Assembly (NCBI GenBank): GCA_017631875.1
Contig: JAGBSL010000075.1
Location: forward strand, 1 to 15,150
Source of the DNA: Bacteroidales bacterium
Lineage (GTDB): Bacteria; Bacteroidota; Bacteroidia; Bacteroidales; UBA932
DNA: 15,150 nucleotides
Direction of reading: 5' to 3'
Part shown: one piece after another, positions 1 to 5,916 of the stretch
Numbering within the stretch: the first letter of the stretch is position 1
How the letters are laid out: the number at the start of each line of letters is the position of its first letter
The notes under the pieces: model-generated
The model's database searches: none
Seen by the model: the letters and a program-made list of their open reading frames with translations, nothing else
Told to the model about the DNA's origin: nothing
Position numbers and translations under genes: made by a program

Positions 1-914
1 CGCATGCCCTGCATCATGCTGCCGGCCATGTCGTTGAATCCGCGGTTATTGGTATTGTTGCCGTTGAGGATAATGCTGATCTGGCTCTTTTCTGTGAATC
101 GGCCCATCATCGCAGCTCCCTGATATCTCCAATCGTTCATATCCGATCCGGCACCAGGGACATCATGACCGCCGCCACCCATGATGTTTCCGAACCATCC
201 CTGCATCATTCCTGGCTTCATCGTCAAGTCAATGACTGTCTCATGCTCACCGTCATCGATACCGGTAAAGATAGCCTGATCTGACTTCTTCTCCACTACC
301 TTCACTCTCTCAATAAGCTTTGCCGGAATATTCTTGGAAGCAAGCTGTGGGTCATCAAGAAAGAAGGTCTTGCCATCGATTGTAATCTTGGTGATGGTTT
401 CACCATTGGCAGTGATAGATCCGTCCGCTTCTACCTCAACTCCCGGAAGCTTCTTGAGGAGCTCTTCGAGCATATCACTGTCAGAAGTCTTGAATGATGA
501 TGCTGTATACTCGATCGTATCTTTACGGATGATGATCGGATTTCCGACATCAGTCACTCTTGCCGCATCAAGAACCTCTACATCTTCTTCCATCTTGACC
601 TCGCCCAGGTCGACAGACTTGTCAACCTTCACCTCCTGAGTATGGGTCTTGTATCCCATGAGCTCAGCCTTAAGGATATAAGTATTGTGACGGACCTTTA
701 CAAGTTCCGCCTTTCCTTCCGAATCGGAAAGGACATATTTCGCAGGAGTATCCTCACCCTTGACGGTCAGCGAAACTGTTGCGAAAGATACCGGTTCTGA
801 AGTCTTTGAGTCTACAAGCTTCAACTTGACAGAAACCTGGTTCTGAGCTGAAGCCACGATGCCCACCAGAAAGGCAAGCAGAGTCAATGTAAAAGTCCTG
901 ATCGAATGTTTCAT
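1..914 (-). CDS. TonB-type outer-membrane beta-barrel protein, N-terminal part (cut by window edge)
   Basis: Read from the ATG at 914 down to base 1, this frame is open for 304 codons and continues past the left edge. It begins with a signal peptide (MKHSIRTF then a hydrophobic run, likely cleaved after VASA, residue 23). Residues about 28-113 look like the carboxypeptidase-regulatory-like beta-sandwich common at the start of Bacteroidota outer-membrane receptors (VSFATVSLTV, LKAELMGYKTHTQEV). Residues about 120-235 look like a plug domain (NPIIIRKDTIEY, LEELLKKLPGVEVEADG, IDGKTFF, IPAKLIERVKVV). After residue 240 glycine/methionine-rich loops begin the barrel. Such proteins act in outer-membrane uptake or as related barrels; the substrate cannot be inferred. 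It lies 42 bases downstream of ruvC with no visible promoter or terminator between, so co-transcription is possible. Confidence 0.88.
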   Translation of the reverse strand, partial: MKHSIRTFTLTLLAFLVGIVASAQNQVSVKLKLVDSKTSEPVSFATVSLTVKGEDTPAKYVLSDSEGKAELVKVRHNTYILKAELMGYKTHTQEVKVDKSVDLGEVKMEEDVEVLDAARVTDVGNPIIIRKDTIEYTASSFKTSDSDMLEELLKKLPGVEVEADGSITANGETITKITIDGKTFFLDDPQLASKNIPAKLIERVKVVEKKSDQAIFTGIDDGEHETVIDLTMKPGMMQGWFGNIMGGGGHDVPGAGSDMNDWRYQGAAMMGRFTEKSQISIILNGNNTNNRGFNDMAGSMMQGM

Positions 915-956
915 AGTTTATTGGACAATTATGAGAGCCGAAGGTTTAAGAGATAT

Positions 957-1514
957 CTATTTTTTTATCCTGTCCGGATTGTTTTCAAGGAATTTCTTCC
1001 AGTCTGTCTTGCCTGTGGTCCCAGCAAGTGGATTGGTCATCTGATAGTGGTGACACAGAGCTATAGCCAGGGCGTCGGTCGCATCCAGATGCTTAGGGTC
1101 AAGTTCCACTTTCAAAGTCTTCTGTATCATCATGCTGACCTGCTCCTTCGATGCCGCTCCGTTACCACAGATTGCGATTTTTGCCTTACGGGGAGCATAC
1201 TCTGCAACCGGAATGCCACGCATGACCGCCGCAGTGAGGGCAGCGCCCTGGGCACGGCCAAGCTTCAGTACGACCTGGGCGTTCTTTCCATAGAAAGGAG
1301 ACTCGACAGCAACACTGTCAGGACTATGCGTCTCAATCAGTTCCCCTACTCCAGAGAAGATATTGGCAAGCTTCTCAAACGGATCCTTGATCTTCCTCAG
1401 GTCGAACACCCCCATATCGACATAGTGTGGACCTTTAGAGTCCACACGAATGATCCCGTAACCAAGAATATTGGTTCCGGGATCGATGCCTAATATGATT
1501 TTAGATTTCTCCAC
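957..1514 (-). CDS. ruvC: Holliday junction resolvase RuvC
   Basis: RuvC is the dimeric Mg-dependent endonuclease that cuts Holliday junctions at the end of recombinational repair, with RuvAB. Starting at the GTG at 1514 it is 185 residues, a normal family length. The four acidic catalytic residues are visible: D11 (GIDPGTN), E71 (VAVESPFYGKN), and D144 and D147 (HLDATDALAIALCHH). A longer in-frame reading from an ATG at 1595 would overlap serS by about 60 bases and add 27 residues that do not resemble the family, so the GTG start is preferred. That start lies inside a palindromic repeat (1501-1528), so residues 1-5 (VEKSK) are encoded by the repeat. serS ends 19 bases upstream on the same strand, suggesting read-through from the serS promoter. 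No Shine-Dalgarno is seen, as usual in this phylum. Confidence 0.95.
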   Translation of the reverse strand: MEKSKIILGIDPGTNILGYGIIRVDSKGPHYVDMGVFDLRKIKDPFEKLANIFSGVGELIETHSPDSVAVESPFYGKNAQVVLKLGRAQGAALTAAVMRGIPVAEYAPRKAKIAICGNGAASKEQVSMMIQKTLKVELDPKHLDATDALAIALCHHYQMTNPLAGTTGKTDWKKFLENNPDRIKK

Positions 1515-1528
1515 TAGTCGAAATGACA
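1501..1528 (-). repeat. Short palindromic repeat, 28-base copy at the serS/ruvC junction
   Basis: On the plus strand the ends are TTAGATTTCT and TCGAAATGACA around a 7-base centre. Both ends are identical to those of the 38-base copy at 12501-12538, which has a 17-base centre. Read on the minus strand it starts 5 bases after the serS stop codon and contains the ruvC GTG start. It can form an imperfect hairpin (ATTTC with GAAAT). It resembles short repeats I recall as frequent in Bacteroidota genomes, but that is memory and has not been checked. Confidence 0.7.
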
Positions 1529-1533
1529 GAGGA

Positions 1534-2805
1534 TTAGTCAATGTAATCGAAGCCTGTGTATGGACGGAGAGCCTCAGGAATCTCGATCCTGTCACCCTTC
1601 TGGTTGTTCTCGAGAAGGGCTGCGACCACGCGCGGAAGCGCGAGCGAGCTGCCGTTCAGAGTGTGGGCAAGCTGTGTCTTACCGTCAGCATCCTTATATC
1701 TGAGTTTGAGACGGTTTGACTGATATGACTCGAAGTTTGATACTGAAGAGATCTCAAGCCATCTCTCCTGTGCTGCTGAGTAAACCTCAAAGTCGTAAGT
1801 GATTGCCGAAGTGAAGCTCATGTCGCCACCGCAAAGACGGAGGATTCTATATGGAAGACCGAGAGCCTTCACGATTGACTCTACATGTGCAACCATCTCA
1901 TCAAGAGCTGCATATGAATCCTCAGGCTTCTCTACTCGCACGATCTCGACCTTATCGAACTGGTGCAGACGGTTAAGGCCGCGGACGTCCTTACCGTATG
2001 AACCAGCCTCGCGGCGGAAGCATGGAGTATATGCTGTCATCTTCACCGGGAACTCGTTATTGGCGAGGATCACATCTCTGAAGATGTTGGTAACCGGAAC
2101 CTCAGCTGTAGGGACGAGGTAGTAGTTATCAGCGGTAGCATGGTACATCTGACCCTCCTTGTCAGGAAGCTGGCCTGTACCGAAACCTGAAGCCTCATTT
2201 ACCATGATTGGCGGCTCCACCTCCTGGTAACCTGCGCTCGTATTGAAGTCGAGGAAGAAGTTGATGAGGGCTCTCTGGAGTCTTGCACCCTTTCCCTTAT
2301 AGACAGGGAAACCGGCTCCTGTGAGCTTCACGCCGAGGTCGAAGTCGATGATATCGTACTTCTTGGCAAGCTCCCAGTGCGGCAGTTTGTTCTCTCCCAG
2401 CTCAGGAATCTCATTGCCAGTCTTCACTACGACATTATCCTCAGCAGTCTTTCCCTGAGGAACCATGTCACAAGGGATATTCGGAAGAAGAACAACGAGT
2501 GAGTCAAGCTCATTATTGTTCTCCTGCGATGTCTTTTCTATTTCTGCGGAACGGGTCTTGAGAGCGGCAACCTCAGCCTTTACAGCCTCAGCCTCTTCCC
2601 TCTTGCCTTCCTTCATAAGACCACCGATCTGGGCAGCCTTCTTTTTCTGCTCTGCAAGGCATGAGTCAAGCTCTGCCTGAAGAGCTCTTCTGTTCTGATC
2701 GAGAGCTATGATCTTCTCGACGATTTCTCTTGCATCAAAGTTCTTTACTGCAAGCTTCGCTATCACGAATTCAGGATTTTCACGAAGCAATTTAAGAGTA
2801 AGCAT
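1534..2805 (-). CDS. serS: Seryl-tRNA synthetase
   Basis: SerS charges tRNA-Ser (and tRNA-Sec where present) with serine in the cytoplasm. The 423-residue protein has the expected order: an N-terminal helical hairpin arm that grips the long variable arm of tRNA-Ser (residues about 28-103, rich in K, E and A), then a class II catalytic core with motif 2 at about 259-288 (TPCFRREAGSYGKDVRGLNRLHQFDKVE) and motif 3 at about 381-400 (HTLNGSSLALPRVVAALLEN). The segment ISSVSNFESYQSNRL at 352-366 is also typical. Length is normal. The ATG at 2805 gives a proper family N-terminus (MLTLKLLRENPEFV). It has its own promoter upstream and the rpmA terminator lies just before it, so it probably heads the serS-ruvC unit. 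Confidence 0.98.
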   Translation of the reverse strand: MLTLKLLRENPEFVIAKLAVKNFDAREIVEKIIALDQNRRALQAELDSCLAEQKKKAAQIGGLMKEGKREEAEAVKAEVAALKTRSAEIEKTSQENNNELDSLVVLLPNIPCDMVPQGKTAEDNVVVKTGNEIPELGENKLPHWELAKKYDIIDFDLGVKLTGAGFPVYKGKGARLQRALINFFLDFNTSAGYQEVEPPIMVNEASGFGTGQLPDKEGQMYHATADNYYLVPTAEVPVTNIFRDVILANNEFPVKMTAYTPCFRREAGSYGKDVRGLNRLHQFDKVEIVRVEKPEDSYAALDEMVAHVESIVKALGLPYRILRLCGGDMSFTSAITYDFEVYSAAQERWLEISSVSNFESYQSNRLKLRYKDADGKTQLAHTLNGSSLALPRVVAALLENNQKGDRIEIPEALRPYTGFDYID

Positions 2806-2848
2806 AGTACGTATATTTTAAATTCTATTATCAATCGAACTAAACATG

Positions 2849-2856
2849 CAAATTTA
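2849..2856 (-). promoter_or_regulatory. -7 box of the serS promoter
   Basis: On the minus strand this reads TAAATTTG, a match to the Bacteroidota -7 consensus TAnnTTTG, followed by CA. It lies 43 bases ahead of the serS ATG. The -33 region is only a T-rich run that overlaps the tail of the rpmA terminator, so the -33 element is weak. Confidence 0.65.
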
Positions 2857-2860
2857 GATA

Positions 2861-2908
2861 TTTTCATTAAAAAATAAAAGGCAATAATCCGATTGGATTA
2901 TTGCCTTT
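2861..2908 (-). terminator. Rho-independent terminator after rpmA
   Basis: Perfect 14-base inverted repeat (2877-2890 with 2895-2908) around a 4-base loop. On the minus strand it is followed by TTTATTTTTTAATG, a good U-rich tail. It ends the rpsU-rplU-rpmA unit 25 bases past the rpmA stop. Confidence 0.92.
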
Positions 2909-2932
2909 ATGTCTTTTTCAGATTCCTTCGGA

Positions 2933-3193
2933 TTAGTTCTCGAATGGGAGTACTGAAACGTAAGACTTGTTGTCTGCCTTCTTGCGGAAGCTTACCTTAC
3001 CGTCAATAAGAGCGTAAAGAGTGTGATCCTTACCCATACCTACGTTCAGACCTGGGTTGTGAACTGTACCTCTCTGGCGAACGAGGATGTTGCCAGCCTT
3101 TACAGCCTGATCACCGAATTTCTTGATACCAAGTCGTTTGCTATGTGACTCACGACCGTTCTTAGAACTACCGACGCCTTTTTTATGTGCCAT
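2933..3193 (-). CDS. rpmA: 50S ribosomal protein bL27
   Basis: bL27 is a basic protein of the large subunit whose flexible N-terminus reaches toward the peptidyl-transferase centre. The 86-residue product begins [22 protein letters not shown] and continues [29 protein letters not shown], the family signature, at normal length. No N-terminal extension precedes the AHKKG, so it is not of the type in which a leader peptide is cleaved off (as in Firmicutes). It follows rplU by 21 bases, the usual rplU-rpmA pairing. A purine-rich GAGGAGG lies about 9 bases ahead of the ATG, a moderate Shine-Dalgarno-like match. Confidence 0.98.
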   Translation of the reverse strand: MAHKKGVGSSKNGRESHSKRLGIKKFGDQAVKAGNILVRQRGTVHNPGLNVGMGKDHTLYALIDGKVSFRKKADNKSYVSVLPFEN

Positions 3194-3214
3194 ATTCTGT
3201 TCCTCCTCAATTAA

Positions 3215-3547
3215 TTAAGCGATCGAATTGATCTGAAGTTTAGTAAAATACTGACGGTGTCCGTTACACTTCTGGTAACCCTTACGACGCTTCTTCTTGA
3301 AAACAAGAACCTTGTCTCCCTTAAGACCGTCTGCAACGCCTCTCTCGGCACGGCCAAGAACTGTTGCTGTAACCTTTACACCCTCAACGTAAGGTGCACC
3401 TACCTTAACTGCGCCATCCTCTTCAACAAGGAGAACCTTGGTGAACTCAACTGTAGCGCCCTTCTCATCCGCAAGGCGGTGTACGAAGATCTCCATACCA
3501 GCTTCTACCTTAAACTGCTGGCCTGCAATGTCTACGATTGCGTACAT
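3215..3547 (-). CDS. rplU: 50S ribosomal protein bL21
   Basis: bL21 binds 23S rRNA in the large subunit together with bL20. The ATG at 3547 gives a 110-residue protein starting [17 protein letters not shown], the canonical N-terminus; an upstream in-frame ATG at 3583 would add 12 residues unlike any bL21 and is rejected. The C-terminal [13 protein letters not shown] block (about residues 87-99) is the family signature; the Cys in it is usually Arg or another residue. It sits between rpsU (98 bases upstream) and rpmA. No clear promoter was found in the 98-base gap, so it is likely transcribed from the rpsU promoter. Confidence 0.97.
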   Translation of the reverse strand: MYAIVDIAGQQFKVEAGMEIFVHRLADEKGATVEFTKVLLVEEDGAVKVGAPYVEGVKVTATVLGRAERGVADGLKGDKVLVFKKKRRKGYQKCNGHRQYFTKLQINSIA

Positions 3548-3586
3548 AAAAACTTGTAAAATATTAAAAGTTTTAGAAAGCAAGCG

Positions 3587-3601
3587 GCTGCCTCATGCAG
3601 C
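3587..3601 (-). other. Small hairpin in the rpsU-rplU spacer
   Basis: Inverted repeat GCTGC/GCAGC with a 5-base loop, in the 98-base spacer between rpsU and rplU. On the minus strand it is followed by CGCTTGCTTTCT, so it is at best a weak terminator or attenuator, or part of an rplU leader. The stem is short and could be chance. Confidence 0.3.
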
Positions 3602-3645
3602 TCTTTATCAAAGCTTGACAATCTCTAAATAATCTTCTTTATTAA

Positions 3646-3840
3646 TTACTGCTCGTCTCTGAGCTGAAGCTGCTGAACATAGATAGCTTTCTGCATCTGG
3701 ATTCTCTTCTTCACAGATGGCTTAACGAAGTTCTTTCTAGCGCGGAGCTCACGGATTGCACCTGTCTTCTCGAACTTTCTCTTGAACTTCTTGAGAGCCT
3801 TCTCAATGCTGTCGCCTTCCTTTACTGGAACTATAATCAT
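3646..3840 (-). CDS. rpsU: 30S ribosomal protein bS21
   Basis: bS21 is a small basic protein of the 30S platform. The 64-residue product (MIIVPVKEGDSIEKALKKFKRKFEKTG ... ) has the expected helical, lysine- and arginine-rich composition and normal length. In Bacteroidia, bS21 with bS6 and bS18 is known to hold the 3' end of 16S rRNA so that the anti-Shine-Dalgarno is hidden, and rpsU is the gene known to keep a strong Shine-Dalgarno. That is what is seen here: a 12-base perfect match to the anti-Shine-Dalgarno lies just ahead of the ATG. Its promoter overlaps the end of cobB. It probably heads an rpsU-rplU-rpmA transcript. Confidence 0.97.
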   Translation of the reverse strand: MIIVPVKEGDSIEKALKKFKRKFEKTGAIRELRARKNFVKPSVKKRIQMQKAIYVQQLQLRDEQ

Positions 3841-3846
3841 ATCTAA

Positions 3847-3858
3847 ATCACCTCCTTT
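3847..3858 (-). promoter_or_regulatory. Exceptionally strong Shine-Dalgarno of rpsU
   Basis: The minus strand reads AAAGGAGGTGAT, 12 bases complementary to the 3' end of 16S rRNA, with the core GGAGG about 10 bases ahead of the rpsU ATG. Other genes here lack such a site. Known in Flavobacteria and relatives: when bS21 is short, the anti-Shine-Dalgarno is freed and rpsU translation rises, giving autogenous control. The role here is inferred from that. Confidence 0.85.
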
Positions 3859-3872
3859 TCATTATAGGGCTG

Positions 3873-3902
3873 CAAAGATACGCATATTATTTTGATTTCA
3901 AA
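3873..3902 (-). promoter_or_regulatory. Promoter of rpsU
   Basis: Minus strand: -33 TTTG (3902-3899), 18-base spacer, -7 TATCTTTG (3880-3873), followed by CAGCCC. This is a near-consensus Bacteroidota promoter. Its upstream half lies within the last codons of cobB. Confidence 0.8.
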
Positions 3903-4597
3903 ATATTTTTAAAAGTTTCCATTCCGCTGGTAGCCACCTCCTTAATATGCGTCAATCGGCCGTCTTTTACAAGCACTTCAGCAGGGTCTATTATATATAT
4001 AGGTGTACCCGCCTTTGCATACGCATACAGACCCGCAGCAGGATATACCTGCAGTGACGTACCTACAATAAGAAGGACATCCGCATTCTCCACGTGATCG
4101 ATAGCAGCATTGATGTACGGCACAGGCTCGCCGAACCACACGATATGAGGGCGAAGCTGCGCTCCGTTCGGAGCAAGATCTCCCAGATTGATGACGTCAT
4201 ATCCTATATCAAAGACGGTAGATTCGTCAAAACCGTCCATTTCATTGCAGCAGTTTTCCGGACGCACCTTGGTCAGCTGTCCATGAAGATGGAAGACCCT
4301 TGTGCTGCCTGCACGCTCATGGAGATTATCCACATTCTGAGTGACGACTGTAACATCCCATTCCTTCTCCAGCTCCGCGATGGCATAATGAGCCGCATTA
4401 GGCTTTACCGTGCCCAGCTGCTGTCTTCTCTCGTTGTAGAAATCAAGTACAAGCTGAGGATTCCTATACCACCCCTCGATCGACGCAACATCCTCAACCT
4501 TATGGTTATCCCACAGGCCGTTATTGGTACGGAATGTAGATATTCCGCTCTCTGCGCTCACTCCAGCGCCTGTCAACACTACAAGTTTCTTCTTCAT
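3887..4597 (-). CDS. cobB: Sir2-family NAD-dependent protein deacylase (class III sirtuin, SIRT5/CobB-like)
   Basis: Sirtuins remove acyl groups from lysines using NAD, giving O-acyl-ADP-ribose and nicotinamide. The 236-residue protein shows the NAD motif GAGVSAESGISTFR (residues 10-23), TQNVDNLHERAG (86-97), the catalytic His in HLHG (H105), and VGTSLQVYPAAGL (178-190). Y54 and R57 in FYNERR match the Tyr-x-x-Arg pair that marks class III enzymes, which accept succinyl and malonyl lysine. The small zinc module is unusual: only C116 and C117 remain, the usual two CxxC pairs are absent; I recall the same in other Bacteroidota sirtuins. It starts 6 bases after the stop of the upstream ATPase gene, so the two are probably translated from one mRNA. 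Confidence 0.92.
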   Translation of the reverse strand: MKKKLVVLTGAGVSAESGISTFRTNNGLWDNHKVEDVASIEGWYRNPQLVLDFYNERRQQLGTVKPNAAHYAIAELEKEWDVTVVTQNVDNLHERAGSTRVFHLHGQLTKVRPENCCNEMDGFDESTVFDIGYDVINLGDLAPNGAQLRPHIVWFGEPVPYINAAIDHVENADVLLIVGTSLQVYPAAGLYAYAKAGTPIYIIDPAEVLVKDGRLTHIKEVATSGMETFKNILKSK

Positions 4598-4603
4598 AAG
4601 ACA

Positions 4604-5752
4604 TTATTGCTTAGCGAAATAGTAATTCTCAAGCCAGTACTCGAAAAGAGGATCCAGGATCACAGGCTCATCCTTCTCATTGAAGGTCAGGACCTCCTTC
4701 TTGCGAAGCGCATCCTTCACTCGCCTTACGTTTGCTGATGAATTGAGACGATACTTCTCAATCACATCTGACGCACTGAACTTCACCACACCGTCAAGGA
4801 CAGCCTTCAGCAGACTTATCTGATGGTCCGTAAGATCATCGATCATGTTCATGAAACGAGGTTCATGGATGGCTATCATGGACCTTAACGCATCCTTCAT
4901 GATAGTCTCGTTGATGAATCCCTTGGACATGCGGTCGCAGATGGAAGCAAGATGGTTTATGTACCAGAGGTTACACTTGAAGAGTTCGCATGCACCCATG
5001 GCCAGATCCCTGTCGAACGACTTTCCGGAACCGTAGAGGAATCCTCTCACCACGTGCTCGATTATCTCCCTGTTTTCTACCGGAGCAATCGGCAGATGCA
5101 CCACCTGCCGGTAGAAGAACTTGCGCTCGGCAAAGATCAGCTTCATGGCATTGACGCGCGAGCCCGTCATGATGAAGGAAGCACCCGGACGGTTCGTCTG
5201 TTCCTTGAACATGGCCTCCATCACAGAGAACAGGGTTTCGTATTCATCTGAGTTCATGATTGTCTGGAACTCTCTGAATATCAAAAAGAAAGGAGCCCCC
5301 TTCTCCTGCGCAAGGAGGCCAGGCAGCCTCATCATCTTCTCCATGTCGTTCCTATCCGGTGACCAGTTGAGAGAAACAATGGACCCGTCCTGATAGAACC
5401 TCTCCCTGTCAAAGACGAAATGTGTGCCCTCAAGGTGGCGCTGTATAGCGTCTTTGTACTGGTCAGGTGTTGACAGAGCAGCCTTCATCACGGCCGTTCC
5501 GAACCGAAGAAGGAACTCGTCCATTGTCCTGAGGTTGAACATGTCGATGCAGACAGTCATGAACTGCGAACCGGTAGAACGCATGTTTATCAGCGTCTGC
5601 TGAATCAGCGACATCTTTCCGGTTTTGGGCGGCTCATAAATGACCACGTGCTCTCCAGCCGTAAGCAGATTTGCCAGAATACTGCATTCCTTCTTGCGGG
5701 CTATGAAATATTTGGCTGTGACATACCTGTCATATACAAAAGGTGTCTCCAT
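4604..5752 (-). CDS. AAA/STAND-like ATPase with degenerate P-loop and C-terminal winged helix
   Basis: This 382-residue protein has the layout of the 'archaeal ATPase' type of P-loop proteins common in Bacteroidota: an N-terminal boundary segment (YFIARKKECSILANLL), a Walker A region at 40-48, a Walker B region at about 154-163, a sensor-like strand FIMTGSRVNAM at 193-203, helical middle, and a C-terminal winged-helix-like region (about 305-360) ending DPLFEYWLENYYF. Two key motifs are altered: Walker A reads EPPKTGKMS, with Glu where the first Gly is expected and Met where Thr/Ser is expected after the Lys (K46); Walker B reads PFFLIFREFQ, with Arg (R160) in place of the usual Asp before Glu161. 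It may bind ATP poorly or in an altered way. Partner and role are unknown. It precedes cobB by 6 bases and has its own promoter. Confidence 0.75.
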   Translation of the reverse strand: METPFVYDRYVTAKYFIARKKECSILANLLTAGEHVVIYEPPKTGKMSLIQQTLINMRSTGSQFMTVCIDMFNLRTMDEFLLRFGTAVMKAALSTPDQYKDAIQRHLEGTHFVFDRERFYQDGSIVSLNWSPDRNDMEKMMRLPGLLAQEKGAPFFLIFREFQTIMNSDEYETLFSVMEAMFKEQTNRPGASFIMTGSRVNAMKLIFAERKFFYRQVVHLPIAPVENREIIEHVVRGFLYGSGKSFDRDLAMGACELFKCNLWYINHLASICDRMSKGFINETIMKDALRSMIAIHEPRFMNMIDDLTDHQISLLKAVLDGVVKFSASDVIEKYRLNSSANVRRVKDALRKKEVLTFNEKDEPVILDPLFEYWLENYYFAKQ

Positions 5753-5783
5753 AATAATTTATAATTATTATTGTTAATCCCCC

Positions 5784-5848
5784 AGTCACTTCATGACTAG
5801 GTTTCAGGGTTACAAAATTAATAATTTGCCGTCTCCTATGCAACAAAA
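5784..5848 (-). promoter_or_regulatory. Promoter and leader of the ATPase-cobB unit
   Basis: Minus strand -7 TAATTTTG at 5820-5813, with a T-rich TTTTTGTTG about 21-25 bases upstream as a weak -33. The leader to the ATG at 5752 is about 55 bases and holds a small inverted repeat AGTCA/TGACT (5784-5798). The region is shared with the divergent AsmA-family gene. Confidence 0.55.
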
Positions 5849-5891
5849 ATGTTAGCATCCACTTTGAATTTTTATTCTGCAGTATTATTAC

Positions 5892-5899
5892 TAACTTTG
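5892..5899 (+). promoter_or_regulatory. -7 box of the AsmA-prmA operon promoter
   Basis: TAACTTTG matches TAnnTTTG and ends 17 bases ahead of the ATG at 5917. The -33 region is only T-rich; a TTTG at 5863 is 25 bases away, longer than the usual 19. Confidence 0.55.
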
Positions 5900-5916
5900 T
5901 GAGTTAACTATATTTC

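Noticed and set aside
906..1493. Long open frame on the plus strand opposite ruvC
   Set aside because: It is antisense to a clear ruvC with all catalytic residues and its translation resembles nothing known.
1515..1595. Longer RuvC starting at the ATG at 1595
   Set aside because: The extra 27 residues overlap serS coding sequence and do not fit the family; GTG at 1514 gives the normal length.
4604..5752. A sirtuin-ATPase defence system
   Set aside because: Defence SIR2 proteins differ from this housekeeping class III deacylase, and the neighbours are ribosomal and synthetase genes; no defence-island signs. Only the pairing was kept as a finding.
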